DNA of 64,000 nt from Portunus trituberculatus (GCF_017591435.1 NC_059259.1:580130-644129), one strand, 5' to 3'. Counted from the first letter of the stretch, positions 1 through 57,447 are shown. The notes: generated from the letters alone by a model not told the origin. A program made the numbers and translations.

Positions 1-802
1 GCAAGAAGACATAAATAAGATCTGGGAAGGGAGTAAGAAGTGGGAAATGGAATTCAATGTGAACAAAAGTCATGTCATGGAAATGGGAAAGAGTGAAAGA
101 CGACCTGTGGGAATCTATAAGATGGGAGGTGGAGTAGAACTGGAGAAAGTAAAAAAGGAAAAGGACTTAGGAGTGACTATGGAAGAAAACAATCAACCAG
201 TAAGCCATATTGATAGAATTTTTAGAGAAACATATAATTTGCTAAGGAATATTGGAGTAGCATTTCACTACATGGACAAAGAAATGATAAAGAAATTGAT
301 AAGTACTATAATAAGACCCAGATTGGAATATGCAGGAGTAGTGTGGACCCCTCATAAAAAGAAACACATGAGGAAATTGGAGAGGCTACAAAGAATAGCT
401 ACAAGAATGGTTCCAGAATTTGAAGAGATGACATGAGGAGAGACTAAAGGCTATGGATCTACCAACCCTAGAACAAAGAATGGAGAGAGGAGACCTGATA
501 CAAGTTTATAAATTGATCAGCGGAATGGACCAAGTGGATAATGAGAAACTGATCCTGAGAGAAGAATATGACATCCGAAGCTCAAGATCGCATAATAAAA
601 AAGCTTGTCTGAGAGATATTAAAAAATATAGTTTCCCGTAGAGATGTATTGAGACGTGGAACAGTTTAGATGAAGAAGTAGTGTCTGCAACGAGTGTGCA
701 TACTTTTAAAGTAAGATTGGATAAGTGTAGATATGGAGACGGGGCCACACGAGCATAAAGCCCAGGCCCTGTAAAACTACAACTAGGTAAATACACACAC
801 AC
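1..802 (+). mobile_element. LINE-A 3' fragment, cut by window edge
   Basis: Encodes the region just after the RT active site (MEFNVNKSHVMEMGKSERRP) to the C-terminus, with stops and frameshifts. The diagnostic 3' end, GCCCAGGCCCTGTAAAAC then AACTAGGTAAATACACAC, is at about 757-802 and ends in (AC)n. Another copy begins directly after it. Confidence 0.85.
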
Positions 803-3572
803 ACACATGCACATAGACACGTAATAAAAATAGACATAGATAAAAGGTATAATATATGGAGGAGAGACAGAGTGGGTAAAGGAGGAGGAGGAGTCATGAT
901 GATGTTAAGGAAGGAGATAGTGGTAAATCAAGTGGGGTTTGGGGAAGGAAAATCAGAAATACTGTATGTTAAGATGCATATTAACAAAAAGGAGATAACA
1001 ATCATTGGAACATATGTGCCACCAAAAACAAACTCATGGACTAACCAAGAATATAGAGACATGATAGATGACACAATAAGGAGTCTTACAAGAATCATTA
1101 AGGAAAGGAGAAAAGTGATATTGGTAGGAGATTTCAACTGTAAGGAGGTAGACTGGGAAAATTATGAAAGTGGTATGGGGGAAGATGCCTGGGGAGATAG
1201 ATTCCTGAACCTAATGATAGATAATTTGATGGTCCAAAGAGTAAAGGAAACCACGAGATTCAGAGGAAACGATGAGCCGGCAAGATTAGACCTAGTTTTT
1301 ATAAGGGATATACCAATTAATGATGATATAAGATACAAGTGCCCATTGGGAAAGAGTGACCATGTAATATTAGAAATGGATATAGAAGAAGGAAAGGAAG
1401 ATAGAGATGAATCATACAAAGGAGACCGATTAAATTACAGAAAGGCTGATATTGAGAATCTCAAGAACTATTTTAAAAACGTAAACTGGGAGGAGATGGA
1501 AAACTCATTAACGGTTCAAGAGAAATATAACTTATTTTTAGAAATATACAAAACTGGGGTCAGGAATATGTTCTGAAATATAGACCTAAAGAAGAAGGAA
1601 AGAAAGATTGGTTTAATGCAAGATGTGCTAGGGCAAAGGAGAAACGAGATGGAACATGGAAAAGGTGGAGAAGAAACAGAAATCCAGAAAATAAGGAAAA
1701 CTTCAAAACAGCAAGAAATGAATATGCTAAGGTGAGAAAGAAGAAGAAAAGAACTATGAAAAGGACATTGTCGAAAAATGTAAGGAACAACCAAAATTGT
1801 TCTACAGATTCATAAATGGAAAAATAAGACAAAAAGAAACAATAGAAAGGTTAAAAGGAGAAAATGGAATGGTGGAAGACCCAAAAAGTATGGCAGAACT
1901 GTTAAATAGTAAATTTCATGAGGTCTTTACTAAGGAATCCAAATTTGAAAGACCACAGGGTAATAGAGACTGTCTATATGAAAGAGATTAAAGTAACCAA
2001 GCTTGAAATAAAAAAGTTGATGACGGAATTGGATGAGGAAAAGGCAATGGGACCGGATGAAGTCTCAGGCAGAATACTGAAAGAATGTAGGAAGAACTAG
2101 CAAGTCCAATATACAACATCATAAAATGCTCAATAGAAAATGGAACAGTGCCAGTGGAGTGGAAAAGAGCTGAGGTGGTTCCCATATATAAGAGCGGAAG
2201 GAAGGAAGAACCTTTAAATTACAGACCGGTATCACTAACTAGTGTAATATGCAAGATGTGTGAAAAAGTAATAAAGAAGCAATGGATTGAGTTTCTTGAA
2301 GACAACAAAATATTATCAAATAGCCAATTTGGTTTTAGAAAAGGTCGGTCATGTGTGACAAATTTATTGAGTTTCTACTCTAGAATAGTTGATAAAGTAC
2401 AAGAGAGAGAGGGATGGGTTGACTGTATTTATTTAGATCTAAAAAAGGCTTTTGATAAAGTGCCACATGAAAGATTACAATGGAAGTTAGAGGAGAAGGG
2501 TGGCTTAAAAGGAAGCACATTGAGATGGATGAAGAATTACTTAAGGGGGAGAGAAATATGGACGATAGTTAAAGATATGAAGTCCAAGTGGAGAATAGTT
2601 GACAGCGGAGTGCCACAGGGGTCAGTATTGGCACCAATACTTTTTCTCGTATATATAAATGACATGCCAGAGGGAGTGAACAGCTACATAAATCTGTTTG
2701 CGGACGATGCGAAACTGTGCAGAGTCATTAAACAAAAAGAGGATTGTGAAATACTACAGGAAGACTTGAACAAGATCTGGAAATGGAGCAAAACATGGAA
2801 GATGGAATTCAATGTGGACAAAAGCCATGTCATGGAAATGGGAAAAAGTGAAAGATGACCAGTGGGAATCTATAAGATGGGAGATGGAGTAGAACTAGAA
2901 AAAGTAAAAAAGGAAAAGGACTTGGGAGTGACAATAGAAGAAAATAATCAACCGGTAAGCCATATTGATAGAATTTTCAGAGAGACGTATAATTTGCTAA
3001 GGAATATTGGAGTAGCATTTCACTATATGGACAAGGAAATGATGAAGAAATTGATAAGTACTAAAATAAGACCTAGATTGGAATATGCAGGAGTTGTGTG
3101 GACTCCCATAAAAGAAACACATAAGAAAATTAGAGAGACTACAAAAAATGGCTACAAGAATGGTTCCAGAATTTAAAGGGATGGCATATGAGGAGAGACT
3201 AAAGGCAATGGATCTACCAACCTTGGAGCAGAGAAGAGAGAGAGGATCTGATACAAGTTTATAAATTGATTAATGGAATGGATGAAGTGGATAATGAGAA
3301 ACTGATCCTGAGAGAAGAATATGACTTTAGAAGCACAAGATCGCATAGTAAGAAACTAAGGAAGGGACGATGTCTGAGAGATGTTAAAAAATTTAGTTTC
3401 CTGCAAAGATGTGTTGAGACCTGGAACAGTTTGAGTGAGGAAGTGGTGTCAGCAAAGAGTGTGCATAGTTTTAAAGAAAAATTGGATAAGTGTAGATATG
3501 GAGACGGGACCACACGAGCATAAAGCCCAGGCCCTGTAAAACTACAACTAGGTACAACTAGGTAAATACACA
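803..3572 (+). mobile_element. LINE-A, 5'-truncated copy with endonuclease and reverse transcriptase
   Basis: The longest copy here. An APE-type endonuclease part lies at 872-1576 with the VGDFN and SDH motifs; the N-terminal catalytic residues are missing. The reverse transcriptase is at 2148-2858 with LKKAFDKVPH, SGVPQGSVLAPILFL and the FADD active site at 2697-2708. The RT looks like the CR1/L2/jockey-type group rather than R1 or RTE, but I cannot place it in a clade by eye. Frameshifts near 1562 and 2098, and a stop at 2857, make it dead. The 3' tail ends ACTAGGTAAATACAC next to SINE-1. Confidence 0.88.
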
Positions 3573-3860
3573 CCACGTAGTGTAGTGGTTAGCACCCTCA
3601 ACTCACAATCGAGAGGGCCGGGTTCGAGTCCCAGGGCAGCGAGGCAAATGGGCAAGCCTCTTAATGTGTGGTCCCTGTTCACCTAGCAGTAAATAGGTAT
3701 GGAATGTAACTCGAGGGGTTGTGGCCTCGCTTTCCCGGTGTGTGTTGTGTGTTATGTGGTCTCAGTCCTACCGGAAGATCGGTCTATGAGCTCTGAGCTC
3801 GCTCCATAACGGAGAAGACTGGCTGGGTGACCAGCAGGCGACCGAGGTGAATTACACACA
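3573..3860 (+). mobile_element. SINE-1, tRNA-Val-like SINE
   Basis: The head carries a pol III A box (TAGTGTAGTGGTTAGCACC) and B box (GGGTTCGAGTCCC). The anticodon-loop region in the better copy at 43994 reads CTCACAA, which would place CAC (Val), and the head resembles animal tRNA-Val. The body contains CACCTAGCAGTAAATAGGTA and GAAGATCGGTCTATGAGCTC, and the tail is GAGGTGAATTACACACAC. It directly follows a LINE-A tail. Confidence 0.85.
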
Positions 3861-4791
3861 CACTTTACTAAATTTGTTTATCTATCTTCACTTAATTTGT
3901 TCTTATTCCAAACTATTCTACACATTTCTATTTACCATGTCTATCTATCTTGATTTTTTCCCTTACTCCAAAGTTCGATCTGGCTTATTCCTATTCCATT
4001 CAGTTCCTCACCTCTTGCCCTCCACACAGCGGCCCCGCATGCTGCACTACCCTTCACCACCTTACCAGAGGTTACATGGACTTCACATTCTATTATACTC
4101 AAAGTCCATCCATCTATCCATCCATTGTGACAGACAGACATTTCATCCATTGTGACAGACAGACACATACATTTCATCCATTGTGACAGACAGACACATA
4201 CATTTCATCCACCCACCCATCCATTGTGACAGACAGACAGACAGACATTTCATCTATTTTCAAAAGCCATCACTTTCAAAAGCCATCACTGTGACATTTC
4301 TCAGGTGCCATTGAGGTGATTAGCCTGGTTCTGCTTCTACAACCATAAAAACATCTTAAAACCCAATTAACTTCACGATTTTCAAAAGTCATAGAGATAT
4401 TAGCTGGATTATTATGACTTTCTACAGTTGATAATGTAGAAATGTTTGTAATCTGTCACTACAACCCTAAAATTAAACATGCAAGAATCTGTAACTGTAA
4501 CAAGTGCCTTTTGAAAGTAGTGGAGGTGTGATGTAGAAGTGTTCCAGGTTGTAGTGAAGTGTCTTGCTCCACCGCCCAGCAGCCAACACACACCTTGATT
4601 TGCCTCAATGCATGGACAGGAGCCTTTGCATGATAAACACACCACTATTAGCCAGTGTTTGATTCACACCATACTGTAGGTCCCTGCTGCTCACTAGAGG
4701 CTTGCTATGCTCAGAGTCACCTTTGCATCTCCCCTTGCTGTGCGTGGAGTCAGGGTGTTGCTGCTCTGAACAAGCCTGCCTGTTGTGGCTG
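3861..4791. repeat. Flank with a GACA-type tandem repeat and unclassified repeat D
   Basis: About 4120-4240 contains tandem units with TTTCATCCATTGTGACAGAC. About 4255-4540 matches unclassified repeat D (phrases such as AACCATAAAAACATC and CCTTTTGAAAGTAGTGGAGG) also seen near 7560, 12050-12590 and 58220-58390. I see no coding potential. Confidence 0.5.
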
Positions 4792-4984
4792 TTAACCCCT
4801 TCAGTACTGGGACGCATTTTTACCTTGAGTTTGGCAATTAGATGTTATTGACATTAGGAAGGGTCTATGGAGGTCAGAAGGTTAATGGCCAGTCTTCACT
4901 ATTTTAGTACCCACATCAGCTGTATAAAATCACCAATTAGTAAGCAGAATGAATATGGAAATGCATCATAGCACTGAAGGGGTT
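4792..4984 (+). mobile_element. TTAA-type MITE (MITE-P)
   Basis: Begins TTAACCCCTTCAGTACTGGG and ends GCACTGAAGGGGTT; the interior GACATTAGGAAGGGTCTATG and the terminal inverted repeat CCCCTTCAGTAC define the family. TTAA boundaries and CCC-initial termini are like piggyBac-type elements. The right TTAA has decayed here. Confidence 0.75.
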
Positions 4985-5189
4985 GGAGTTAATGGTCAAC
5001 ACAGTGACTCCAGGAATGATAGACTCTCTACCATGATAGGTCCTGGCAATGCTGACTTTGTGCCTAACTCAACCTTCAAGTCTGGTTGGCATCTACGCTT
5101 CCTCACCAGATTTCGCAATAAGTACGGTGGGTTTGTTTTGAGTAAAGCACACACACGTTTTGCTTATTGGGTCGTCTTGATACCGTTTG

Positions 5190-5385
5190 TGACTGCATGT
5201 GTGAATACTGTGTGTGTGTGTGTGTATATTTACCCAGTTGTATTGTACAGGGTTTGAGTGGGGCTCATCATAGTGTCCTGTCTCCATATCTCCATTTATT
5301 TAGTTTTTCTTTAAAGTTATGCACACTATGTGCTGTAACAATTTCATTATCCAATGCATTAAATTTTTCCATATGTGTGTGTGTG
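5190..5385 (-). mobile_element. LINE-A2 subfamily 3' fragment
   Basis: Minus-strand 3' end of the diverged LINE-A2 subfamily, also seen at 17286-18483: its last bases read CCCTGTACAATACAACT in sense. It is joined through TG repeats to the next minus-strand LINE-A. Confidence 0.7.
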
Positions 5386-6506
5386 TGTGTATTTACCTAG
5401 TTGTAGTTTTACAGGGCCTGGGCTTTATGCTGGTGTGGCCCCGTCTCCATATCTACACTTATCCAATCTTACTTTAAAAGTATGCACACTCGTTGCAGAC
5501 ACTACTTCTTCATTTTAACTGTTCCACGTCTCAATACAGCTTTGTGGGAAACTATATTTTTTAATATCTCTCAGACATCTTCCTTTATTCAGCTTTTTAC
5601 TATGCGATCTTGTGTTTCGAATGTCATATTCTTCTTCTCATGGTCAGTTTCTCATTATCCACTTGGTCCATTCCGTTGATCAATTTATAAACTTGTATCA
5701 GGTCTCCTCTCTCCCTTCTTTGTTCCAGGTTTGGCAGATCCATAGCCTTTAGTCTCTCCTCATATGTCATCCCTTCAAATTCTGGAACCATTTTTGTAGC
5801 CATTTTTTGTAGTCTCTCCAGCTTCCTTATGTGTTTCTTTTTATGAGGGGTCCACACTACTCCTGCATATTCCAATCTGGGTCTTATTATAGTACTTATC
5901 AATTTCTTCATCATTTCTTTGTCCGTGTAGTGAAATGCTACTCCAATATTCCTTAGCAAATTACATGTTTCTCAAAAAATTCTATCAATATGGCTTACCG
6001 GTTGATTGTTTTCTTCCATCGTCACTCCTAAGTCCTTTTCCTTTTTAACTTTTCTTCAGTTCTACTCCATCTCCCATCTTATAGATTCCCACAGGTCGTC
6101 TTTCTCTTTCCCACTTCCATGACATGGCTTTTGTCCACATTGAATTCCATCTCCCACTTTTTACTCCATTCACAGATCTTATATAGGTCTTCCTGCAGTA
6201 TTTCACAATCCTCTTTTTGCCTTAAAATTCTGCAGTTTCATATCATCCGCAAACAGATTTATGTAGCTGTTCACTCCCTCTGGCATGTCGTTAATATATA
6301 TGAGGAAAAGTATTGGTGCTAATACTGATCCCTGCGGCACTCCGTTTTCTACTGCTCTCCACTTGGACTTCATATCTTTAACTACTGTCCTTATTTCTCT
6401 CCCCCTCAAATAATTTTCCATCCATCTCAATGTGCTTCCTGTTAAGCCACCCTTCTCTAACTTCCACAGTAATCTTGCATGTGGCACATTGTCAAACGCC
6501 TTTTTT
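5386..6506 (-). mobile_element. LINE-A, 5'-truncated, minus strand
   Basis: In sense it starts inside the RT (AAGGCGTTTGACAATGTGCC, i.e. KAFDNVPH), keeps SVLAPILFLIYINDMPEGVN and NLFADD, and runs to the usual tail. Frameshifts break it. Its 5' end is fused directly to the tail-less 3' end of the next copy at 6507. Confidence 0.8.
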
Positions 6507-6908
6507 ACAGGGCCTGGGCTTTACGCTGGTGTGGCCCCGTCTCCATATCTACACTTATCCAATTTCTCTTTAAAACTATGCACACTCGTTGCTGACACCA
6601 CTTCCTCACTCAAACTGTTCCAAGTCTCAACACATCTTTGTGGGAAACTATATTTTTTAACATCTCTCAGACATCTTCCCTTTCTCAGCTTTTTACTATG
6701 CAATCTTGTGCTTCTAATGTCATATTCTTCTCAGGATCAGTTTCTCATTATCCACTTGGTCCATTCCGTTGATCAATTTATAAACTTGTATCAGATCCCC
6801 TCTCTCCCTTCTCTGCTCCAATGTTGGAAGATCCATAGCTTTTAGTCTCTCCTCATATGTCATCCCTTCAAATTCTGGAACCATTCTTGTAGACATTTTT
6901 TGTAGTGT
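6507..6908 (-). mobile_element. LINE-A 3' fragment lacking its tail
   Basis: Minus-strand C-terminal coding part and 3' UTR up to CCCAGGCCCTGTAAAA, at which point the ACTAGGTAAATACAC tail is missing and a KAFD-encoding sequence of another copy follows. Its 5' side ends in TG repeats at 6905-6918. Confidence 0.75.
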
Positions 6909-6918
6909 GTGTGTGTGT

Positions 6919-7959
6919 GGCAGGACATGGAAGTCGAGGGAGTGAGGTGGTGGTGTGTTGGGATTCAGCTTGATACTTCCATTACAGTGTTGTGGTGACG
7001 TGTGGGGAACATATTGGTTATTTGTGCTAATGTATGTTGATTTCCTGTTTAATATCTCTCTCTCTCATTTTATATTTGTCAGTGTACATTTCAGTATCTA
7101 ACACACAGCCACACCCCTCCACCTCTTTTCTTCCGCAGGTCTGCCCGGCTAAAGTCTGCAGCCGACTCATGCATTCCTGTCTGTGTTGGCGGCCATCACA
7201 CCACTGCTTACTGAGACCACCACCCACCTTCACTCTGCTCTGCTCTGCTCTGCACTGCTCTTCATGACTGGTGGTACACAGGCCAGTATTCAGAATCACT
7301 CTGCTCTCTTATCATGACTGTTTCGAAAGGCCCTGCAGATGATTAACCAGGTTCATAATGTAGAAATGGTGTTAATACGTCACCAGCAACAAAAGAACCT
7401 GCCACTTCAGCAGCAATAGTAAGCAATATCAAACACAAGGTAGATGAAAAGTGTGAGTCAGTAGAGATGCACACACACACACAGTGGCAACAAATGTATG
7501 TGTTAATTAAGGGTTAGCTCTCTGTCAGTTCACAAATAAGATGCCAGCATTCATAAACATTTTCCTCTCTTACCATCTGTGTTTTCAAAGGCTGTGAGGA
7601 TGTTCAGCTGGATTCCCAAGTGTGTTTCTCCTCTTCTTAATGTAGAACCATGAAAACATCCTATAAAATTTGTCACTCGGCTCTGGCCTCTTGAAAGCAG
7701 TGAAGGTGTGGTAATGTGGTGCATGAGGCTTCATAATAAGATCAACCACAAGCAACCCACCTTGAGTCCAGCTGAACACTCAAGGTTTGTCTGCTGTCTT
7801 GCTGTATGCTCTCTCCCTCACCCACCCAGCACAGACCACAGTCAGGGTCAGGCTGTTGATTCATCACTTGTTACCTTGCTACAATGGAAGGCTGTGTCCT
7901 CCTTGTGTGTGTGTGTTTGCATGTTGTATGAGAAGCAAATCCTTGGTGTTTGGAAGACT

Positions 7960-8017
<58 letters not shown>

Positions 8018-9955
8018 CATTTATCAATTAAGAAGGGAATTGTGCAGTATTGTGTCAGCTGTGAAGTAACAAAGTCGTGTCATTTTAGCCAACAGGGAAC
8101 TGAGAACCGAGAAGAGGAAAGGTTTTAAAAATGCTGTGGCAGAATTGTCATTATTCTTTTTGTTTGTAATATTTGTATCAATGATTTAGTTTTAAGTAGA
8201 AAGATACTCCCTACTCTATACCTATGAAAGTCAGATGATTATATTTTCTATAACGATTATGTACATTTTACGATGATTGTAATTTTACGTGAAGTTAGGT
8301 TTTGTGATGTTGAAATGGCTGTGTTGCGTTGTGTTGGCTGGTTGGTTTGTTGTACTGAGATCATTCGTGTGTGTGTGTGTGTGTGTGTGTGTAACGATTA
8401 ATTATTTTACGATGATTGTAATTTTACATGAAGTTAGGTTTGTGATGTTGAAATGGCTGTGTTGCGTTGTGTTGGCTGGTTGGTTTGCTGTACTGAGATT
8501 CATGTGTGTGTGTGTGTGTGTGTGTGAGCATGAGTGAGTGTAGCCATGCGTGAAGCTGTACAACAAATCTTCGCACAGTCCATAGAAGCATAACTCACCA
8601 CACAGCTCTTCTCAGTCTTGTAACTATTTGCCTCTCATTATTCCCATGTACTGTGTGGCACTTCACTGTTACTGCTCCATTGCCCACCTTTGCATCACCA
8701 CATTGCATAATACACACAAATTATGGCCTGTGATCTGTACATTGTTATTACTGAATTCAACACTTTATATATTCTCTCTCTCTCTTTAAAATAATACTGT
8801 AAACTACAAAAACATTAATTCTATTATGCTCTTACTACTGTACATAAAAATTTCTCACACACACACACACACACACATACTCATTCTTACGCATATCACA
8901 CATTCACGCAGTCACTTGTCACCACCACCACCACCACCTGCACTGTTAACTTGAGCACTGTAATTATAGTTTGTAGTAAATCTGTAGTTGTAATAAACCT
9001 GTTGAATGTACTGGTGGTCTGTATCTGGTCTCCTTGTGGTGTAGTTAGTGGTATGGAGTCAAGGTATCGAGTGGCTGTGATCCTGTGTCCTCTAAACTGG
9101 GTCCGATTTTTAGTGTGGCTCTGAGGGACAAGTCAAGTTCTAGTGGTGAGGGTTGAGTTAAGGTATGGAGTGGCTGTGATCCTGTGTCCTCTCTACTGGG
9201 TCTGGTTTTTAGTGTGGCTCTGAGGGACAAGTCAAGGTGTGGTGGTACTAATGAGTGTTTTGTTGTCTTGCTGTTTCTGTTGGTACTTGGCCTCTACTGT
9301 ATATCTGACTTCTTTATTTTTGTTTCTTTTGCATGTCCTCTTGTGAAATTATTTGTACTGACACTATTGTGGTTTACCTGGTCTGTATTAACATCACCTT
9401 TCACCTCTCCACTGTCTGTCCATCTCTCTCTCTCTCTTTCCACTGCTTTGTTTACTGTACCTCCTGTGTTATGAAGATTAAGTTAATGATTACTGTCTAC
9501 CATCATTCCTGTACCTCGACCCATCTTTATTTATTCAGTGTTAATACATGTCATTCTTTTACAGTGCACAGTCACAGAACATTGAGGTTGTCTCTTCAGT
9601 GGTCAATACACAAAGCAAGGAGACTCTTTACATGTATATTTATAAAGTGGCCATACAAAGGAAGAATCCTCTCCAGTGTTACAAGCTTATACTTGAACCA
9701 TAGACACTTTTCAGAGTTAACAAGCAATATAAAAATAGGTCACATAATTACTATACCTCTGTAGTAGGAGTGAGTCTGTCTGTCACATTAACAAAAGTCG
9801 TATAAATCCTCTCCGGGAGCACGGCTCTCTTCACCGGTTGCTCGTCTGGCTCCTCAAAAAATAACCATTATGAAAATACTAAATATCCCCATTATTATAA
9901 TTATTACCATTATTATTAAAACTGTTATTAATATTATACATGTAAGCACGCCACA
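6919..9955. repeat. Gene-poor flank with tandem duplications and repeat D
   Basis: Contains repeat D copies (about 7300-7460 and 7560-7740), a (CT)n run at 7963-8014, a two-copy tandem duplication of about 130 bp at 8269-8530 (ACGATGATTGTAATTTTACG in both), TG runs, and another two-copy duplication at 9050-9240 (GAGTGGCTGTGATCCTGTGT). No credible exon was found on either strand. Confidence 0.55.
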
Positions 9956-10059
9956 CTAGGACACCATCGTCACTTTAAAGCATAGAATTACAGGAAGAGG
10001 AAGATGGAGGTGCATGGAGATCCCTGCAAGCTCAGGGATGCATGGCATGTATAAGGAGG

Positions 10060-10095
<36 letters not shown>

Positions 10096-12740
10096 CTCCC
10101 TGAAGTAGCAGAGTTGCAAGGGTTCCTGCAAGTCCCTGATGACAATATTGATGATTATTGTATAATAGCTGAGATATGCAGCCAGGCACTCCTGCACATT
10201 CATAACCAACTAACTGCATACAGTTAGTTGGTAATGCTGCATATCTGCCTCACCTCACCTTAATGTGTGAACTGTTACATGCTGTGTGATGTTGTCTGAG
10301 CCTCTTGCTGGCCCAAAATAGATAGCACTGAAGTGATGCTGTGCTGTGTATGCATATGACTGTCTACACAAACTCAAGGTGTAGTTTTTAATGGTGCATG
10401 TTCACCTCATCCCCTAAAGGTGCATCCACACTATTGGCCATCATGCCCACACAGGCAAACACTGATACCAGATCATAATGGGTAGTGAGAATGAGGGATG
10501 ATGACGTCAAAAGTGGAAACAATTCAGGCAAGGATCTGGTAACAAACAGGTTTACAAGATGTAGCATAGCCCACAATCTCTACTTGTTCATCAAGCAAAA
10601 GACTTACAGCAGGGGTTCTCAACCTTCTTCTTAAGAACCCTGAGTTATAAGACTAAACGCTCCACTTACCAGTCCAGGCAGTTTCTCGTGTTTTATGCAA
10701 GCTCACTCATAGGCAGCTGCCTCTTCATGTTTATTTGCCATTTTCTCACTTTTGATGTCGCCTTCATGCCTGTGACTCGGCTTCCGGGCTTGTGTATAAT
10801 AGATCCAGAACTGGTATCACTTGTTTGCCCAAGCAGACACGTCTGATAGTGTGGACATGCCTGAAGTTTGTGAACTGTGAAGGTGCCATTTGTGGGCCTC
10901 CAGCTGGCCCAGAATGGAGGGCACACAGCAGGCAGTATGGATGATTCCTTCAAGCCCACACTGATGTAACATCTTGAGGATGAAATGTATCTCTCTCCTC
11001 CACCAAGATGGGACCAGTGTACACTCCACTCCACTCCACAACAATATGCTGTGACAAGTGCTTTATCTTTGGTGAATTGGAGAAGAGCTCTGAACAGCTC
11101 CTCTTCATCTCCAAAGTCCAGCTCAAGCTCTTCCCATTTCCCTAAGACCAACACCACACCCTCACAACAGAGCTACTTTCTCCCTCACCCTTGGAACAAC
11201 TCGCCGTGCGGACGTTAATAGATATCATGACCGTGACTGACACAGCACAAGTAGATGCTATTGAAATGTTTTGTCTCGTGTAAATGCTCAAGGTTTGGAA
11301 AAATTATCTCAGAGGTTGCAGACACTTGTTGGGCAGGCCAGGACTCAGGACTCCACTTGATACCACCAGTGTGTGACTCACTACAGAGATAAGGAGTAAA
11401 GACTGTCTTTTGTTCATTATGAAAGCTACCAGAAGCATCAGCTACTCTTGCTAAATTTGACACAGACCAACATCAGCGGCTGTGGAGGTGACCAATGCTT
11501 ACACTTAACTAAGAGTTGCATTGATGAAGCCACTGCAGCACCACAGGACTTTGCCTCCATCCCCTCCACCCTCACCTTCACCCTCACCCTCTGTGTGTTG
11601 GCTGCAGCTCCACACATCCACACAACCCCTGGCCTGGTACATGCTTGGAAGGCTCACCCCACGTCTGTCTGTCTGTTTGTCTGTCGTGGCCTCAGTCCAT
11701 GCAAGTACAAATAAATATCTTAAAAGTTATCCTCAAGCCCTTATTATTGGTTATCATCACAGTTTTCAGCGTATAAGAAATGCTTTGCACTTCATCCTAT
11801 GCCTTATGAGCAAAACCTCTCCGCCAGATCCCAGAATGGCAGGTTGCCGTGACAGACCAACAGAGCGCCCCTCAGTGCAGACCAGCAGCAGTGGCAGGAA
11901 TGTCTCTCCTCTCCCTTGCCTGTGGTGGAGTGCCAGTGCCAGGTGTGCCACCTCCAGCTGCCTATCATGTGGTGGCAGGGCAGCAGGTGGTGGCCAGCTC
12001 CTGTCCCTCAGCTCTCTAATCCACGATTAAAAACACTGCTCGCTCACCACCACTATTTCCAAAGGTCATGAGATGACTGGCTGGGCATTCAAGAGTTTCT
12101 CTTGTTAATATTCAAGAAATTTTGTTAAATTTTGTTTTAACTTCAAGTGAAGCCTTAAGCAAGTAATGGTGGTGTGGGCAGTGTTCGAGAACATTTTGCT
12201 CTGCACATCTCACCGAGCATCTTGAGTTCATCTGAGGCGTTGATACATTACATGCATTGATGGGATCAGCCTAGCAGCAGCACAGCCACCAACCACCAGC
12301 CACTGCCTAATGCCTTAATGCCCTTGTGACTGGCCTGGCACCACCACCCACTGTAGTGGCAGTGGGTGCATCACTCCCTGGGCTCTCCATGTGTCAAATG
12401 TCCCCACCCAACCAAGACCATTATTCTGAAACACTTTGCTCTCACTGTGGCAACTTTCAAGGGACGCACAGTTGATCAGCCTTGTTCTCAAGGTTTCTTC
12501 CATTAATAATGTAGAATGTTTACTTCATCAGAATAAAAAAAACAGCCTTGAAAACCTGTGCAACTTCAGCCAGAGCCCTTGGAAGTAGCAGAGGTGCAGC
12601 CACAAGTATTTCAAAACATGGTCCCAGGCACTTCACCCACTGTCTCAATCTCTTGCCTCCCATCCGTCCATCACTACCACAACAGAACAGGACACCAACA
12701 CTCGCTGCAGCCCAGCGGCGCCCCAGTCTCACTCGGCACC
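9956..12740. other. Region downstream of importin-9; probable 3' UTR and flank
   Basis: Adjacent to the importin-9 stop on the gene strand, so part is expected to be 3' UTR. Contains a (CA)n run at 10063-10094, repeat D pieces at about 12050-12580, and a 154-codon minus-strand open frame at 10693-11157 that I do not recognise. An AATAAA on the minus strand lies at 10730-10735 but is not supported as the true poly(A) signal. Confidence 0.35.
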
Positions 12741-56997
<44,257 letters not shown>

Positions 56998-57139
56998 CCT
57001 CACACCATCGGGCCGTGTGCTGTGTGCTGTGCTGTGCGGCCCGCGTGCTCCACCCACAGCCAGGGACGGTCGCCACCTCCATCATTTCCACCGCCTCTTT
57101 TCTCACTACTCACTTATATGGTTATTAGAATATTTAAGA

Positions 57140-57233
57140 AGGGGTTGTCAGGCCTATACGTGGCAGTCCTTCTATGAGTAATGCTATTTATTTCTATCTA
57201 TCATTTCCATCTATCAATTTATCTAGTCTTGTT
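57140..57233 (-). mobile_element. CR1-like LINE-C scrap, split by MITE-P
   Basis: GGTTGTCAGGCCTATACGTG through ATCTAGTCTTGTTTTAAA; resumes after the MITE at about 57448-57560 with CCTGAATTTCTCAAGCTTAC. Confidence 0.5.
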
Positions 57234-57447
57234 TTAAACCATTTCAGTTGCATTATGTGTTCTCGTGTTCATTCTGGTGACTATTTGGTGGTTTTATAAG
57301 GCTTCAGAAACTTATGTAGGAATTAGAACAGTGAAGACTCTGGTCATTAATCATTTGACCTCCATAGACCCTTCCTAATGCAAATAAAATAGTCTCATCA
57401 CACCCAAAACTCAAGGTAGAAATGCGCGTCCCAGTACTGAAGGGGTT
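57234..57447 (-). mobile_element. MITE-P copy inserted in LINE-C
   Basis: Left TTAA at 57234-57237; right end CCCAGTACTGAAGGGGTT. LINE-C sequence continues on both sides, so the MITE is the younger element. Confidence 0.78.

Noticed and set aside
3590..3650. Functional tRNA-Val gene
   Set aside because: It has A and B boxes but no proper acceptor stem, and is followed by the SINE-1 body in every copy.
10610..10642. Short hAT-like hairpin (CAGGGGTTCTCAACC to AAGAACCCTG)
   Set aside because: Ends look hAT-like but the element is only 33 bp and no 8-bp duplication is present.
10730..10735. AATAAA on the minus strand as importin-9 poly(A) signal
   Set aside because: It is 2 kb from the stop, with no supporting downstream element; AATAAA-like hexamers are frequent in this A/T-rich DNA.
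57040..57057. Upstream in-frame ATG of importin-9 at 57057
   Set aside because: The resulting 20 residues do not resemble the family N-terminus and the context is weaker than at 56997, though it cannot be excluded.
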